From Nematostella vectensis (taxonomy: Eukaryota > Cnidaria > Anthozoa > Actiniaria > Edwardsiidae), in assembly GCF_932526225.1 (NCBI RefSeq), contig NC_064036.1, positions 20,606,953 through 20,670,952 of the forward strand: a stretch of DNA of 64,000 bases, given 5' to 3'. This document shows, piece by piece, positions 32,790 through 44,400 of the stretch. The first letter of the stretch is position 1. Each line of letters begins with the position of its first letter. The notes beneath the pieces were generated by a model. It did no database searches. It was not told the origin of the DNA and saw only the letters and a program-made list of their open reading frames with translations. The translations under genes and the position numbers were made by a program.

Positions 32790-35700
32790 ATGGAATACTC
32801 TATAGTACTTGGTGTTTTTCTAGGAGCTGTTTTTCTGACAGTGGGTAAGGTCCGAAATTTAATAAGCGCGTTAGAACGATCGCCATTGAGTAAGTTTATT
32901 AGAAGTTAAGAATGTTTCTGTTCTAGTTAATTCTTAGCCTGCAGCCATATAAACAACCGTCCAGAATTAATCGTGGAACACTCCCAGCCAACGTTTACTT
33001 ATCTGACATCTTAATTTTTCCAATAATTCCCTATCAGAACAATTCGTGTCCCTAAGCCTGTGGTCTTATTTCTTGTTTTGCCGCAAAAACTCAAATGATC
33101 CAAAATCGTCTTTTCCTGGTATAACTAGTTAGTTAAAGTAAATTTAAAATTACTTTGCGTTTATAGGAAATGATTTACTCAAGGGCTATATAAAATATAG
33201 CGTGACACATATTCCTAATCCCATCAATTCTGAATCCTTATCATATGCACAAATATTATTTTGATGGAATATTTCTAGACTTTTATTCATAACAACCATA
33301 AAAACCAAGAGATTAAAAAGTTTGCCGCGGGGCTTTTATTTAACGATTTATTTTCTTTATAGATAGGCCAATCCGTTGACGCTCTGCACCGAGCCGTTTT
33401 TCTTATCTTTCCGTGCTACGTTTCGTGAGGTGCCTTACTAGTACTCTCGCATATTTTAACTCCTTTAAGCGCGTTTATGCACAACTCTATTTGTTTTCTC
33501 CATAGCGGTCCGAAGAGCTTATGTTAATCTTTTGTTATGTCGCCCTTTCTCCTTTTGTTTAGGTTGAAAAAAAAACCTACTCTCAGTATGTCACTAACTC
33601 TTACAATATAGTCCGTCAATACGCACATCTGTTTATTAGAAAATTGTGTACTTTGTGCGCTATATTCGTAAATAGTTTTTGTTCCCAGGGTTGTGATTTG
33701 CATAACCAATAAGCGATGCATCCCGTCGTCTCGGGTGTACGATGTTTGGAAGCTACTAGAATGTATTGTGTCGTGTCCAGTCTCCACCCACCTGTGAATA
33801 TGTCCCCTGAGCTTATCAATGTCACAACTCCTGAAACCCAAGCAAACAGATAACTTTAAATTCGAATTAGAGTCTAAGCTTGCCTAAATTAATTGGTGTG
33901 GGAAACGACAAAGATCTCACATAAACCAGAAACAACTTTGCAGAACTTGCAAATGTTTGGTACCTGAAAGCAGACTATTCCTCAAAACAAATAACATTAT
34001 TATTTTTTCATATGCATATGAAACGACGAAGTGCTGGCCTCCAATATCCCTTTTAAATATAAAACAGGTCATTAAGGCATCAAATTACAAAATCGCTTTT
34101 CTATGAAGTCGTATTGTACAGCCCAAAAGTCTAAATCGCCGATTCAAAGTCAAATTAGCGCTCCGTGTTTAATAGGTTTTATAGGTATAGTTATGGAAAC
34201 TTAAAAACAAATGCAGTACATCTTGCTCATATTCAAGAAGTTTGCAGCAACGACAACTTAATAATGCACTCGACAATTCTGATAACAAAATGAACGAGTG
34301 TTAGGCGGCACACTTACGAGTTATGTTCTAGATACGAGTGCAGGTCGAGGGTAATACGTCGCGGGTCAACCCAAAAATAGCTAGGTTACGATTTTCTAAA
34401 AAAAAGGAAGCAAACAAAGTAAACAAACAAAGTTAACCCGTGAAATCACAATAAATAGTGTTATTTTGCTTTGTACCGATGTTCCTGTTTGCCGTTTTCA
34501 ATGTCTGATTACACCTATTCTCAACTCGGGATTCCGAGTTTCAAATTCTGTAATTCGACAAGGCTAATACTTCGTGGATGTCATATGCATTCTCAAATTA
34601 GAGAGGATCTTCAAATTTCGTTCCTAAAACAACACTACATGACGATGATAATGGACAAGATACAAACTGACACCTTAGTTAGACGGCAGACGATGATAAT
34701 GGACAAGATACAAACTGACACATTAGTTAGACGGCAGACGATTATAATGGACAAGATACAAACTGACACCTTAGTTAGGCGGCAGACGATGATAATGGAC
34801 AAGATACAAACTGACACCTTAGTTAGGCGGCAGACGATGATAATGGACAAGATACAAACTGACACATTAGTTAGGCGGCAGACGATGATAATGGACAAGA
34901 TACAAACTGACACCTTAGTTAGGCGGCAGACGATGATAATGGACAAGATACAAACTGACACATTAGTTAGGCGGCAGACGATGATAATGGACAAGATACA
35001 AACTGACACCTTAGTTAGGCGGCAGACGATGATAATGGACAAGATACAAACTGACACATTAGTTAGGCGGCAGACGATGATAATGGACAAGATACAAACT
35101 GACACTAGTTAGGCGGAAGACGATGATAATGGACAAGATACAAACTGACACATTAGTTAGGCGGCAGACGATGATAATGGACAAGATACAAACTGACACA
35201 TTAGTTAGGCGGCAGACGATGATAATGGACAAGATACAAACTGACACTAGTTAGGCGGAAGACGATGATAATGGACAAGATACAAACTGACACTAGTTAG
35301 GCGGAAGACGATGATAATGGACAAGATACAAACTGACACCTTACTTAGGCGGTAGACGATGATAATGGACAAGATACAAACTGACACATTAGTTAGGCGG
35401 CAGACTATGATAATGGACAAGATACAAACTGACACATTAGTTAGGCGGCAGACGATGATAATGGACAAGATACAAACTGACACCTTAGTTAGGCGGCAGA
35501 CGATGATAATGGACAAGATACAAACTGACACATTACTTAGGCGGCAGACGATGATAATGGACAAGATACAAACTGACACATTAGTTAGGCGGCAGACGAT
35601 GATAATGGACAAGATACAAACTGACACATTATTTAGGCGGAAGACGATGATAATGGACAAGATACAAACTGACACATTAGTTAGGCGGCAGACGATGATA

Positions 35701-37982
35701 ATGGACAAGATACAAACTGACACTAGTTAGGCGGAAGACGATGATAATGGACAAGATACAAACTGACACATTAGTTAGGCGGCAGAAGATAATAATGGAC
35801 AAGATACAAACTGACACTAGTTAGGCGGAAGACGATGATAATGGACAAGATACAAACTGACACATTAGTTAGGCGGCAGACGATGATAATGGACAAGATA
35901 CAAACTGACACTAGTTAGGCGGAAGACGATGATAATGGACAAGATACAAACTGACACATTAGTTAGGCGGCAGACGATGATAATGGACAAGATACAAACT
36001 GACACTAGTTAGGCGGAAGACGATGATAATGGACAAGATACAAACTGACACATTAGTTAGGCGGCAGACGATGATAATGGACAAGATACAAACTGACACA
36101 TTAGTTAGGCGGCAGACGATGATAATGGACAAGATACAAACTGACACTAGTTAGGCGGAAGACGATGATAATGGACAAGATACAAACTGACACCTTAGTT
36201 AGGCGGCAGACGATGATAATGGACAAGATACAAACTGACACATTAGTTAGGCGGCAGACTATGATAATGGACAAGATACAAACTGACACCTTAGTTAGGC
36301 GGCAGACGATGATAATGGACAAGATACAAACTGACACATTAGTTAGGCGGCAGACGATGATAATGGACAAGATACAAACTGACACATTAGTTAGGCGGCA
36401 GACGATGATAATGGACAAGATACAAACTGACACCTTAGTTAGGCGGCAGACGATGATAATGGACAAGATACAAACTGACACATTAGTTAGGCGGCAGACG
36501 ATGATAATGGATAAGATACAAACTGACACATTAGTTAGACGGCAGACGATGATAATGGACAAGATACAAACCGACACATTAGTTATGCGGCAGACGATGA
36601 TAATGGACAAGATACAAACTGACACCTTAGTTAGGCGGCAGACGATGATTATGGAGAAGATATCTCCAGCTCGTCTAGAGTGAGACCTGTTTCCAGGATT
36701 TTGAGCGGGATGTTCGTTTACTTTGTTTAATATACATAAGGACAGTTCTGGTTACAAACATCTTAAAGTTGCCTATTTTGTGTTACTCTTGCCGTGACAT
36801 TAAAGCTGGCGATGTTGTGTTACACTTGCCGTGACATTAAAGCTGGCGATATTGTGTTACTCTTGCCGTGACATTAAAGCTGGCGACGTGTGTTACTCTT
36901 GCCTGACATTAAAGCTGGCGATGTTGTGTTACGTTTATTAAAGCTGGCGATGTTGTGTGACTCTTGCTGTGACATTAAAGCTGGCGATGTTGTGTGACTC
37001 TTGCCATGACATTAAAGCTGGCGATGCTTTTTTACTTTGCAGTTTCATCACTGGAGTGCTACGAGTGCTTCTCTTACGAAAGCGAGGCGGACTGTCAATC
37101 TATGTACAAACTGAAGCTTCGAACATGCGCATCTGAGGACCAGGACGTGTGCATGAGAGTGGCAATGAATGTCAGCATTGTGCAGAAAATGGGGGAACAG
37201 TATCAGCGCAATTGGGTCCCGGGGTTCGCGCGGTACTGTGGCAAGAAGTTTGAGTGCAATCAGAGTAAGTAAGATAAGAAGACACAGCATCTTTAGTTCC
37301 TCCTTATCCCTTCTCTTCTTTACTCAGGGGAATCAGAGAAAGGAAGCGGGAAATACTCCATTTGCCAAAACCACTCTATTCTTTAGAACAACATGAACAG
37401 CCTAAAACATAGCACCTTAAAACACTTAGAGTACTTGAGCACTCTAGTGCCAGCAGGATGCCAAACCAACAACATGTGTACACTCCAAACTAGATGCGCG
37501 CTAATAATAGAGCTCCTTCGCAACTCCATTTTTAAACTAGATGCGCAGCAAATATCTGTTCTACCAGGTGATGGATCCAGGTTCCCCTAGAAAACTCAAC
37601 ACGATTCTCCGTTCACACCCCATGCACCCCCCTGGGTACGGGCCTGTCTCCCCATTCCTAACAGAGCCCTTTTAACAATCCGCTTTCCTCACCAGATGAT
37701 GCTTGTAGGTTTCCCTGGAAAACTCAACACGCAGTCTACATCAAGGATTGTAAGCCACTATGCTGCTCTGCAAACCTGCAAGACAAGTGCCACGCGAGAC
37801 CTTATTGGCCGGGCGGTGACTTGCCATCTTATGGCGGGAACTCATCTGATACCCAGTCCCCGCAAGCAGGGGCTCGAGCGGGGTCGTACTCTCTCACACA
37901 GGCCTACCATGGACCCTTGGTGATCGCAGTCACCCTAGTGAGTTATATAGTCTTGTTGGGTTCGCCTTTAGGTAATTTATAG
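32790..37982 (+). CDS. Ly6/uPAR-type three-finger protein, probably GPI-anchored
   Basis: Three coding exons in phase 1: 32790-32844, 37043-37264 and 37696-37982, giving 187 aa. Exon 1 (Kozak-like CAACCATGG) encodes the signal peptide MEYSIVLGVFLGAVFLTV. Exon 2 starts the mature domain with LECYECFSYES, the usual Ly6 opening, and supplies cysteines in CQSMYKLKLRTC, DVCMRV, RYCGKKFEC and an N-glycosylation site (NVS). Exon 3 adds DACRFPW, CKPLCCSANLQDKC (Ly6-like CC then C) and, after a Pro/Gly/Ser-rich stalk, a hydrophobic end (LVIAVTLVSYIVLLG) suited to GPI attachment. Such proteins act at the cell surface as ligand-binding or co-receptor modules; the partner is unknown. The canonical final CN is changed to CH. 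Intron 1 is 4.2 kb and dominated by tandem arrays. Confidence 0.85.
34640..36660. repeat. 48-bp minisatellite, about 42 copies, inside intron 1 of the Ly6-type gene
   Basis: Unit ACGATGATAATGGACAAGAT plus ACAAACTGACACCTTAGTTAGGCGGCAG. Two site variants (CCTT/CATT and GGCAG/GGAAG) and a 2-bp shorter form (GACACTAGTTAGG) alternate in blocks. The 48-bp form is a multiple of three and open in several frames, giving long false ORFs on both strands; each 46-bp unit breaks the frame. Confidence 0.97.
36770..37030. repeat. 37-bp minisatellite, seven copies, ending at a 3' splice site
   Basis: Unit GTTGTGTTACTCTTGCCGTG plus ACATTAAAGCTGGCGAT. The last copy stops at about 37026 and the acceptor TTTACTTTGCAG of Ly6 exon 2 follows directly at 37031-37042. 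Confidence 0.9.
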
Positions 37983-39240
37983 GAAATTAGTCTTCATCCG
38001 CGCCTCCATAAAAGTTCTACGGACTCTTGGTGAACGCGGTCACCATATCAAATCTAGAATTAGGTTATAATTAGGTATGTTATGGAATGGAATTTATAGC
38101 ATTATCGTTTGAGTTGCAAGTCGCAAATCCATTCCATCCATTAACCATCAATTCCGGTGTGTTATGCAAACAACGCTACACTTTTCAATGCGCTATTAAG
38201 GTCACGACGAATCCTAGCCACCCACGCATGCGTTTTTGGCAGGTCGCACGGGGGATAGGGATGCGGGGGGGGGGGGGAGTAGTGAGCGACGCCTGCCTGA
38301 TAACGCCTTCGATGGAGGCTAGATGAATCCCCACTTCTCTTTTTTCGTAATATCTCCCAGTTTCTCTAACTAAATGTTTTTAATGCTGAATCGAGATTTT
38401 TAAAAACATGAAATAGTATGGAATAAAAACAACGTAAAATCTTCCTGATTACCAATAAAACATAACCATAAAAACCGCATTAAATATAAATGAACCAATT
38501 CTCCGTAAAAAGAGATTTTATGCAAAGAATCTAGTTGGTTTATTTCAAGGTTTGAGTAAAGGTGCAGCGTGCTCTAGCCTCTAAACTCTTAATCCATTTC
38601 CATCCGTTCGATGTGCCCGTGCGAGAAGACTCCAATGAAAAAAATTGAGTTTGTAGTATTAGTATTTTGTGTAAGATACTTTTTCAAATCCGGGGCCATT
38701 CCTTTTGCGTCACATATGTTAAGGAATGCTCCGGAATTTATTGATTGAATAACTATGAATATGTATTGTGCCGTTTTAAACGATTCGGTTTAGTACCACA
38801 GAATTGTGTAGGCTCCGTGCAAGTCTGTGCCCCCCATGAGTGCGAACTCGGGGTGTGGTAATGAAATAGGGAACCAAATGTCAAATAGGGGACCAAATGT
38901 TAAATAGGGAACCAAATGTTAAATAGGGAACCAAATGTTAACAGCGTAAGATCTTGCATGTCACTGTTGACCCATTGAAGCATGCAAATGCAAAGTCTCA
39001 TCTGTCCTGTTAAGGAACTACTGGGTAGTCTACTGACGATTACTACTGGGTGGTTTACCCATGCGGCTGGACCCTCCACCGGGTCGATGACGTTCCACCA
39101 GTTCTGAGGTCTTTTCATTCACTTTATCTCTCAAGTTAGAGGGTTGAGCCACTGGTGTAACACTGGGGTCTATATGTAGGGAAATTTGTATTTCCCCACC
39201 CCCTTGAAAAACGTCTAGAAGCTTCTGCTCTGTCTGTCAC
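37983..39240. other. 3' flank of the Ly6-type gene, no further gene recognised
   Basis: A possible poly(A) signal (AATAAA) lies near 38421. An 11-base G run is at about 38267-38278. A short array (38865-38945) repeats AAATAGGGAACCAAATGTT about four times. Confidence 0.5.
38865..38945. repeat. 19-20 bp tandem repeat, four copies
   Basis: AAATAGGGAACCAAATGTTA recurs four times with one or two substitutions. Confidence 0.85.
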
Positions 39241-39269
39241 CATGGAGATGTCAGGGCCGAGTTTCATCA

Positions 39270-40155
39270 TCGACGGCAGTATTCTTGCCCATCAATGGAA
39301 TCCCCCTTCCCTTGATGACAATGGTGGCAGTATTCTTGCCCATCAATGGAATCCCCCTTCCCTTGATGACAACGACGGCAGTATTCTTGCCCATCAATGG
39401 AATCCCCCTTCCCTTGATGACAATGGTGGCAGTATTCTTGCCCAGTAAGGGAATCCCCCTTCCCTTGATGACAATGGTGGCAGTATTTTTGCCCAGCAAT
39501 GGAATCCCCCTTCCCTTGATGACAATGGTGGCAGTATTCTTGCCCAGTAAGGGAATCCCCCTTCCCTTGATGACAATGGTGGCAGTATTCTTGCCCATCA
39601 ATGGAATCCCCCTTCCCTTGATGACAATGGTGGCAGTATTTTTGCCCATCAATGGAATCCCCCTTCCCTTGATGACAATGGTGGCAGTATTCTTGCCCAG
39701 TAAGGGAATCCCCCTTCCCTTGATGACAATGGTGGCAGTATTCTTGCCCATCAATGGAATCCCCCTTCCCTTGATGACAATGGTGGCAGTATTCTTGCCC
39801 AGTAAGGGAATCCCCCTTCCCTTGATGACAATGGTGGCAGTATTCTTGCCCAGCAATGGAATCCCCCTTCCATTAATGACAACGATGTCAGTATACTTGC
39901 CCAGCAAGGGAATCCCCCTTCCCTTAATGACAATGGTGGCAGTATTCTTGCCAAGCAATGGAATCCCCCTTCCCTTGATGACATTCGTGGCAGCATTCTT
40001 GCCCAGCAATGGAATCCCCCTTCCCTTGATGACAATGGTGGCAGTATTCTTGCCCAGCAAGGGAATCCCCCTTCCCTTGATGACATTGGTGGCAGTATTC
40101 TTGCCAAGCAATGGAATCCCCCTTCCCTTCATGACAATGGTGGCAGTATTAGTAG
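39270..40155. repeat. 51-bp minisatellite, about 17 copies, resembling a Gypsy pol segment
   Basis: Unit GGCAGTATTCTTGCCCAGCA plus ATGGAATCCCCCTTCCCTTGATGACAATGGT. The minus strand is open through the whole array (337 codons), repeating KGRGIPLLGKNTATIVI every 17 residues. KGxGxPLLGxxTA resembles the end of the protease/start of reverse transcriptase region of Ty3/Gypsy polyproteins. No other pol motif is present, so this is treated as a repeat and not a gene. Confidence 0.9.
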
Positions 40156-40204
40156 TATAGTACTTGGCGGATTCAGCACACTCCTGCGGAATGTGCTTAA
40201 ACCA

Positions 40205-40530
40205 AGCCAAGCATTTTAGTGAAACTATATGATAAAAGATTTTGGTAAAACTATGTGGTATCAAATTTTGGTGAAACTATATGGTATCACATTTTGGTGA
40301 AACTATATGATAAAAGATTTTGGTGAAACTATATGGTATCACATTTTGGTGAGACTATATGATAAAAGATTTTGGTGAAACTATATGGTATCAAATTTTG
40401 GTGAAACTATATGATAAAAAATTTTGGTGAAACTATATGGTATCAAATTTTGGTGAAACTATATGATAAAAGATTTTGGTGAAACTATATGGTGTCATAT
40501 TGTGGTGAGACTATATAAAACAAGATTTTG
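40205..40530. repeat. 27-bp repeat arranged as 54-bp dimers
   Basis: GGTGAAACTATATGATAAAA alternates with GGTGAAACTATATGGTATCA, each followed by GATTTT, AATTTT or CATTTT. About 12 monomers, with the two types alternating almost strictly. Confidence 0.9.
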
Positions 40531-40819
40531 GTGTAAGCTTATGAATAAATTACTGGAACTATATGCTTTCTTCATTTCGTGGAATCCGTGCGGTGTGTGC
40601 GGGTCTCATTTTATGGTCACGGCTGTTGCGTAACATTCTTGAAATTTTAATTGTTAGGAGCGAGTAAGGGAAACCCCCCGCGGGCAAGTATAAACATGTC
40701 TATTGTATTTAGGAACTTTCCCGCTGGCAAAGTGGAATGTTCTAGATTTGCTTAGAGACAAGGCAACGCAATAATATTTTAATTCCTAGGTGTGAATCGC
40801 GGGCGAGTATAAACATGCC

Positions 40820-41340
40820 TTAGAGTTGTCCAGACTTGATGCAAAATAGCGCAGGCTCAATTCGCCTGGGATCGCCCTCCGGGCTGTCCTTCCCTGACAT
40901 CCAGATCCACGGGCGGCTCCTACTTGGGTAGATCGTCATCCTCTTCATGCTCTCGTCTTCCACGGTCTCCCCCATGCGAGTGACGTTGACCTTCCCGACC
41001 ACTTTCCTGCTTCGGTCTTCGTATTTGATTGTCGTGACTACTTCGTTCCTCACCTTATTAAAGCCTGACTTTTTGTAGTCTTGTCCAATTTTGTGAAAGG
41101 AGTAGTCGGTGGCGCTCTCGGATCCGCCGGAACCGATCCTGTACTCCTCGCGGTCTGTCGCTACGGAGAACCTGCCGGGGTTGCTGTGCATCTCGCCCTT
41201 TGGGTCTTTATAGATTTGCATACCGTAGGCCGCATACGGATGCTCTTCACCGTTGTAGTATACCCCCACAGACAGTGTGGTCTCTTCGCCTCTATCGTTG
41301 TGACGACTGTTGACTTTCTTACCAATCGTTCAATTCCCAT
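40820..41340 (-). pseudogene. Unknown Polinton-associated gene
   Basis: The 149-codon frame 41269-40820 (GVYYNGEEHPYAAYGM... to ...FCIKSGQL) has no upstream ATG of its own. An ATG at 41340 directly behind an AGTATAGTA-type promoter motif is in another frame, so a frameshift near 41270-41320 is likely. The product is hydrophilic, rich in charged residues and Ser/Gly, with no membrane segment or recognised domain. It lies downstream of the polymerase on the same strand. Confidence 0.4.
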
Positions 41341-41361
41341 GTTAGTATACTACTATACTAG
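41338..41361 (-). promoter_or_regulatory. Polinton start-proximal TATA-like motif
   Basis: On the minus strand CTAGTATAGTAGTATACTAA immediately precedes the ATG at 41340. The same TATAGTA core precedes three other Polinton starts (45111, 45939, 46255). Confidence 0.5.
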
Positions 41362-41471
41362 AATTTATTTTTAAATAGTTTTGGTGCGTTAAGATAGTAT
41401 ATATCTTCTCCAAATTAGTGGATGCTATTATGTGTCAAATAAAGATTCGTCTGTCGAATGGGTGATCGGGG

Positions 41472-44400
41472 TTATTGTCCGATCTTATAGTGCCCGTAGG
41501 CTAAACTTTTGATTCCGTCTTTTGATATATACCTTTTATCGTCGAAACAGCTGAGTGACACTTTATTGATTTCGTAGCTTCCTAACTTATGGTTATGGCT
41601 TTTGACGGTCTTCATTTTGTGGTGCATCTGTCTGCCGTCCATTAATGTCTTTCTATAGTCTTTATGCTTGATATTACTTTTGATTACATTCTTTTTGATT
41701 CCCTTTGCTGTCTTTCCTCCTGATGGGTCGCTTTTCACATAGCTGTACATTTTGGATCGCAGTCCGACAAACTCACAGATGGGGATTCCTGCAGCCTCGT
41801 CTTTAAACTTGCCGATGACTTTCATTGTTTGTTTCGTTGAAGTATGTGGAGCTCTTTGGGTAGTCGCTATTGTCGAATTTGTCTTTGTCGTTCCAAAAAT
41901 CTTGGTACACGTCTTCTGCCTCTATCTCGAAGGTCAGACTTCTCTTTGGTGTAGTTGTAGTGTAGGTCGTACATTAGTACCTTGCTGAGGTCTAGCATAC
42001 ACATGCCCACATAGGCCGGCCTGTTTAGGGTCAGTGTCTCTTTGATTTTGTGGACGGCCACTAAGTCCTTGTTGAATATCTTACTACTCACATAGGAGGG
42101 CTTGCTTGTCAGTTTGAGTAGTTTGTTCTCGTCAGTCACCAGTCGGACGTCTACCCTTTTTCGTAGGTTCTCCATAGTCTTTCCGAATACGCTGTTGTTC
42201 ATCAGTTTGAAGAAGTCTTTCTCAAATGAGTTTTTGGCGTTCTTACGTTTTTCAATGTTGAGGTATAGACACTGCTTTAGCCATGGTGATTGGTCGAATT
42301 CTAAGACTCGGTGGACTTTAGTTATTTTTAGGCCTAGCTCTGTGTATAGCTGGAGGTTTCTGTAGTGTAGTACGTACTTCTCTTTGTCTTTTAAGGTTGG
42401 GATCAGTTTTGAGACTAGACCTTTTTGTATGCCGTATTTTGTTGCTATCTTGTCGCAGTACTCGGACAGCATGTCCTTTCATACGTTCACTCTCTCCGCG
42501 GCTAATGGGGTAGTCGTTGTGGAGGTCGTGAAGGCTTTTGGTGTACTCTAGGTCGAATTCTATTATCAACCCCTTTTAACTACTCTCGCTGTACTTAGCT
42601 AGGTTTAATTTTTCGATTCTCTTCTCTGTCATCCATCTGAATCCACTAGTTGGTAGGTACTGACCCATAGCCCATCCATACAAGTTGTTTGCATCCAAGT
42701 ACATAAAATACTTCGAGGGCGCCGTCTCGTCGTATGATTCCATGTACTTATTGTTGGCCTTGCTGTATCTGTTGGCTATGTATGATATGCCACCGCGCAT
42801 GCCCTTTTCGATGAATTGGAACATGTCGATGTCTGTCATGAGTTTCAGTTTAATGTCGGTCATTTTTAGCATGGCGTCCCATGATAACCGGGGGGATGTG
42901 AAGTAGTTGCATGGATCTAGCTTATAGTATTCTAGGCAATTCTTCCTAGAGTTCTCAAACACGTCAGCCAGCAGTAGTATGTCAGATTCTAGGTATAGGT
43001 CGTGGTAGTCGCCCATGGTTTTGAGATTGAACTTCTTCCACACAGTTCTAGCATGTTTTTAATCGTCCGCTGAGATGTGTTGATCGTACATAATGCTATA
43101 GAAGTCCTCCTTCGCTGGTAGCTTGTCGTTAAACCTCTCGACGCTGTCCATATAATCGTATGGATATACTCCCTTTCTAGCCATGAGGTCGAGTCTCTTA
43201 CCTTTAAACCTCTGAGAGGTGTACTTTAGAGACTCTCTTGGTAGGTTGCTAACTAGTTTTTCCAAGCTAGAGCTAATAAACTGGAAGCTGTCTAGAAAGG
43301 TGTGGTGGTTGCCGAGCATGAAGGCCATGTACTTCTCCATGTTGTTCGGTATAGCGTTGATGTTCATTTGCTTCTCCTCACCTTTACCGTTCACATATGT
43401 GTGCTTCTTGACTATGGCTCCAATCTCTTGCATTATGAAATGGCTGTCGTAGCCAGGTTGTGAAATATGACGGGTAACTTTATCTCCTCAGGATTGATTC
43501 TAAGTTTTAGGTTACACTCTTAGTGCGCCGAGCCTCTGTACTTACCAGTTATGTGGCAGTGGTCTCGGACTCGAGTGTCCTTCTTAATGTATTCTTTGTC
43601 GCATGTGTGGCACACTTGGGCTTTTTGGAATTGATCCTCATCATGCTTCGACATCGTTAGTGCTTTATTGAAGTGCTTCCTCGTGATGTTCTTACAGCAT
43701 TTGACTTCCTCCAACATCTTCTCCATGAACTTGTACACAGCTTTCTCACCTCTGTAGAGCTGCGTTTGTTTTGTATACTTGTCATCATAGGTGCAGACTA
43801 CTTTATAGCCGAATCCACAGTCGGTATGTTTTTGGTAGGCTCCAGTGTACGACTGACCATCATCAGGTTGGCACCCATGGATCTTCTCAGTTATTGCGTA
43901 GATGACAAATGGTACCGGCTGTTGCTTTCGGTGGTTTGTGAACTTGAGTGTGCTGTGTTCCTTGTCAGGCATCTTGACCGCCTGTGTCCCATTAATCTCG
44001 AGGCAGTTCTCGACGTGGCTGGTTAGTACTCTTTTGCTTCTTATGTTCGTGTTTCGTCTGGTTGAACATGAATTTGTTGAAGTCTTTGATGAGTACGTAA
44101 TGCTGGTTACTACCCTCAGTGATTAGTAGAAGCTCCATATGGTCTTCGAACCCCTCCATTGATACGTATATTGAGTAAGTTTGTTCGCTATCGATACATT
44201 TATGTTGATCCTGTTCTGCTTCTCCTTTTTATTATAGTGTTTGACAGTCACTTGGAACTCAACACCTAAGTAGTCCAGTTCGTTAACAAATGCCTTATCA
44301 GATTACTTGACTCGCTGGGTTTTTTTTATCCTGTGGGTTTAGGTCTTATGTGACACCATCTTAAGCACTCGTTGTCCTCATTCTTCATGTTGACCAACCC

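Noticed and set aside
32549..32848. 99-codon ORF overlapping Ly6 exon 1
   Set aside because: It is in another frame; the signal peptide frame from 32790 joins the cysteine exon in phase.
34471..36683. Long ORFs repeating a 16-residue unit (MIMDKIQTDTLVRRQT) on both strands
   Set aside because: Open frames on both strands follow from a 48-bp period; 46-bp units break them, and the array is inside an intron.
39285..40160. 291-codon plus-strand ORF in the 51-bp array
   Set aside because: Reverse side of the same repeat; only the minus frame resembles a known protein segment, and it also is not a gene.
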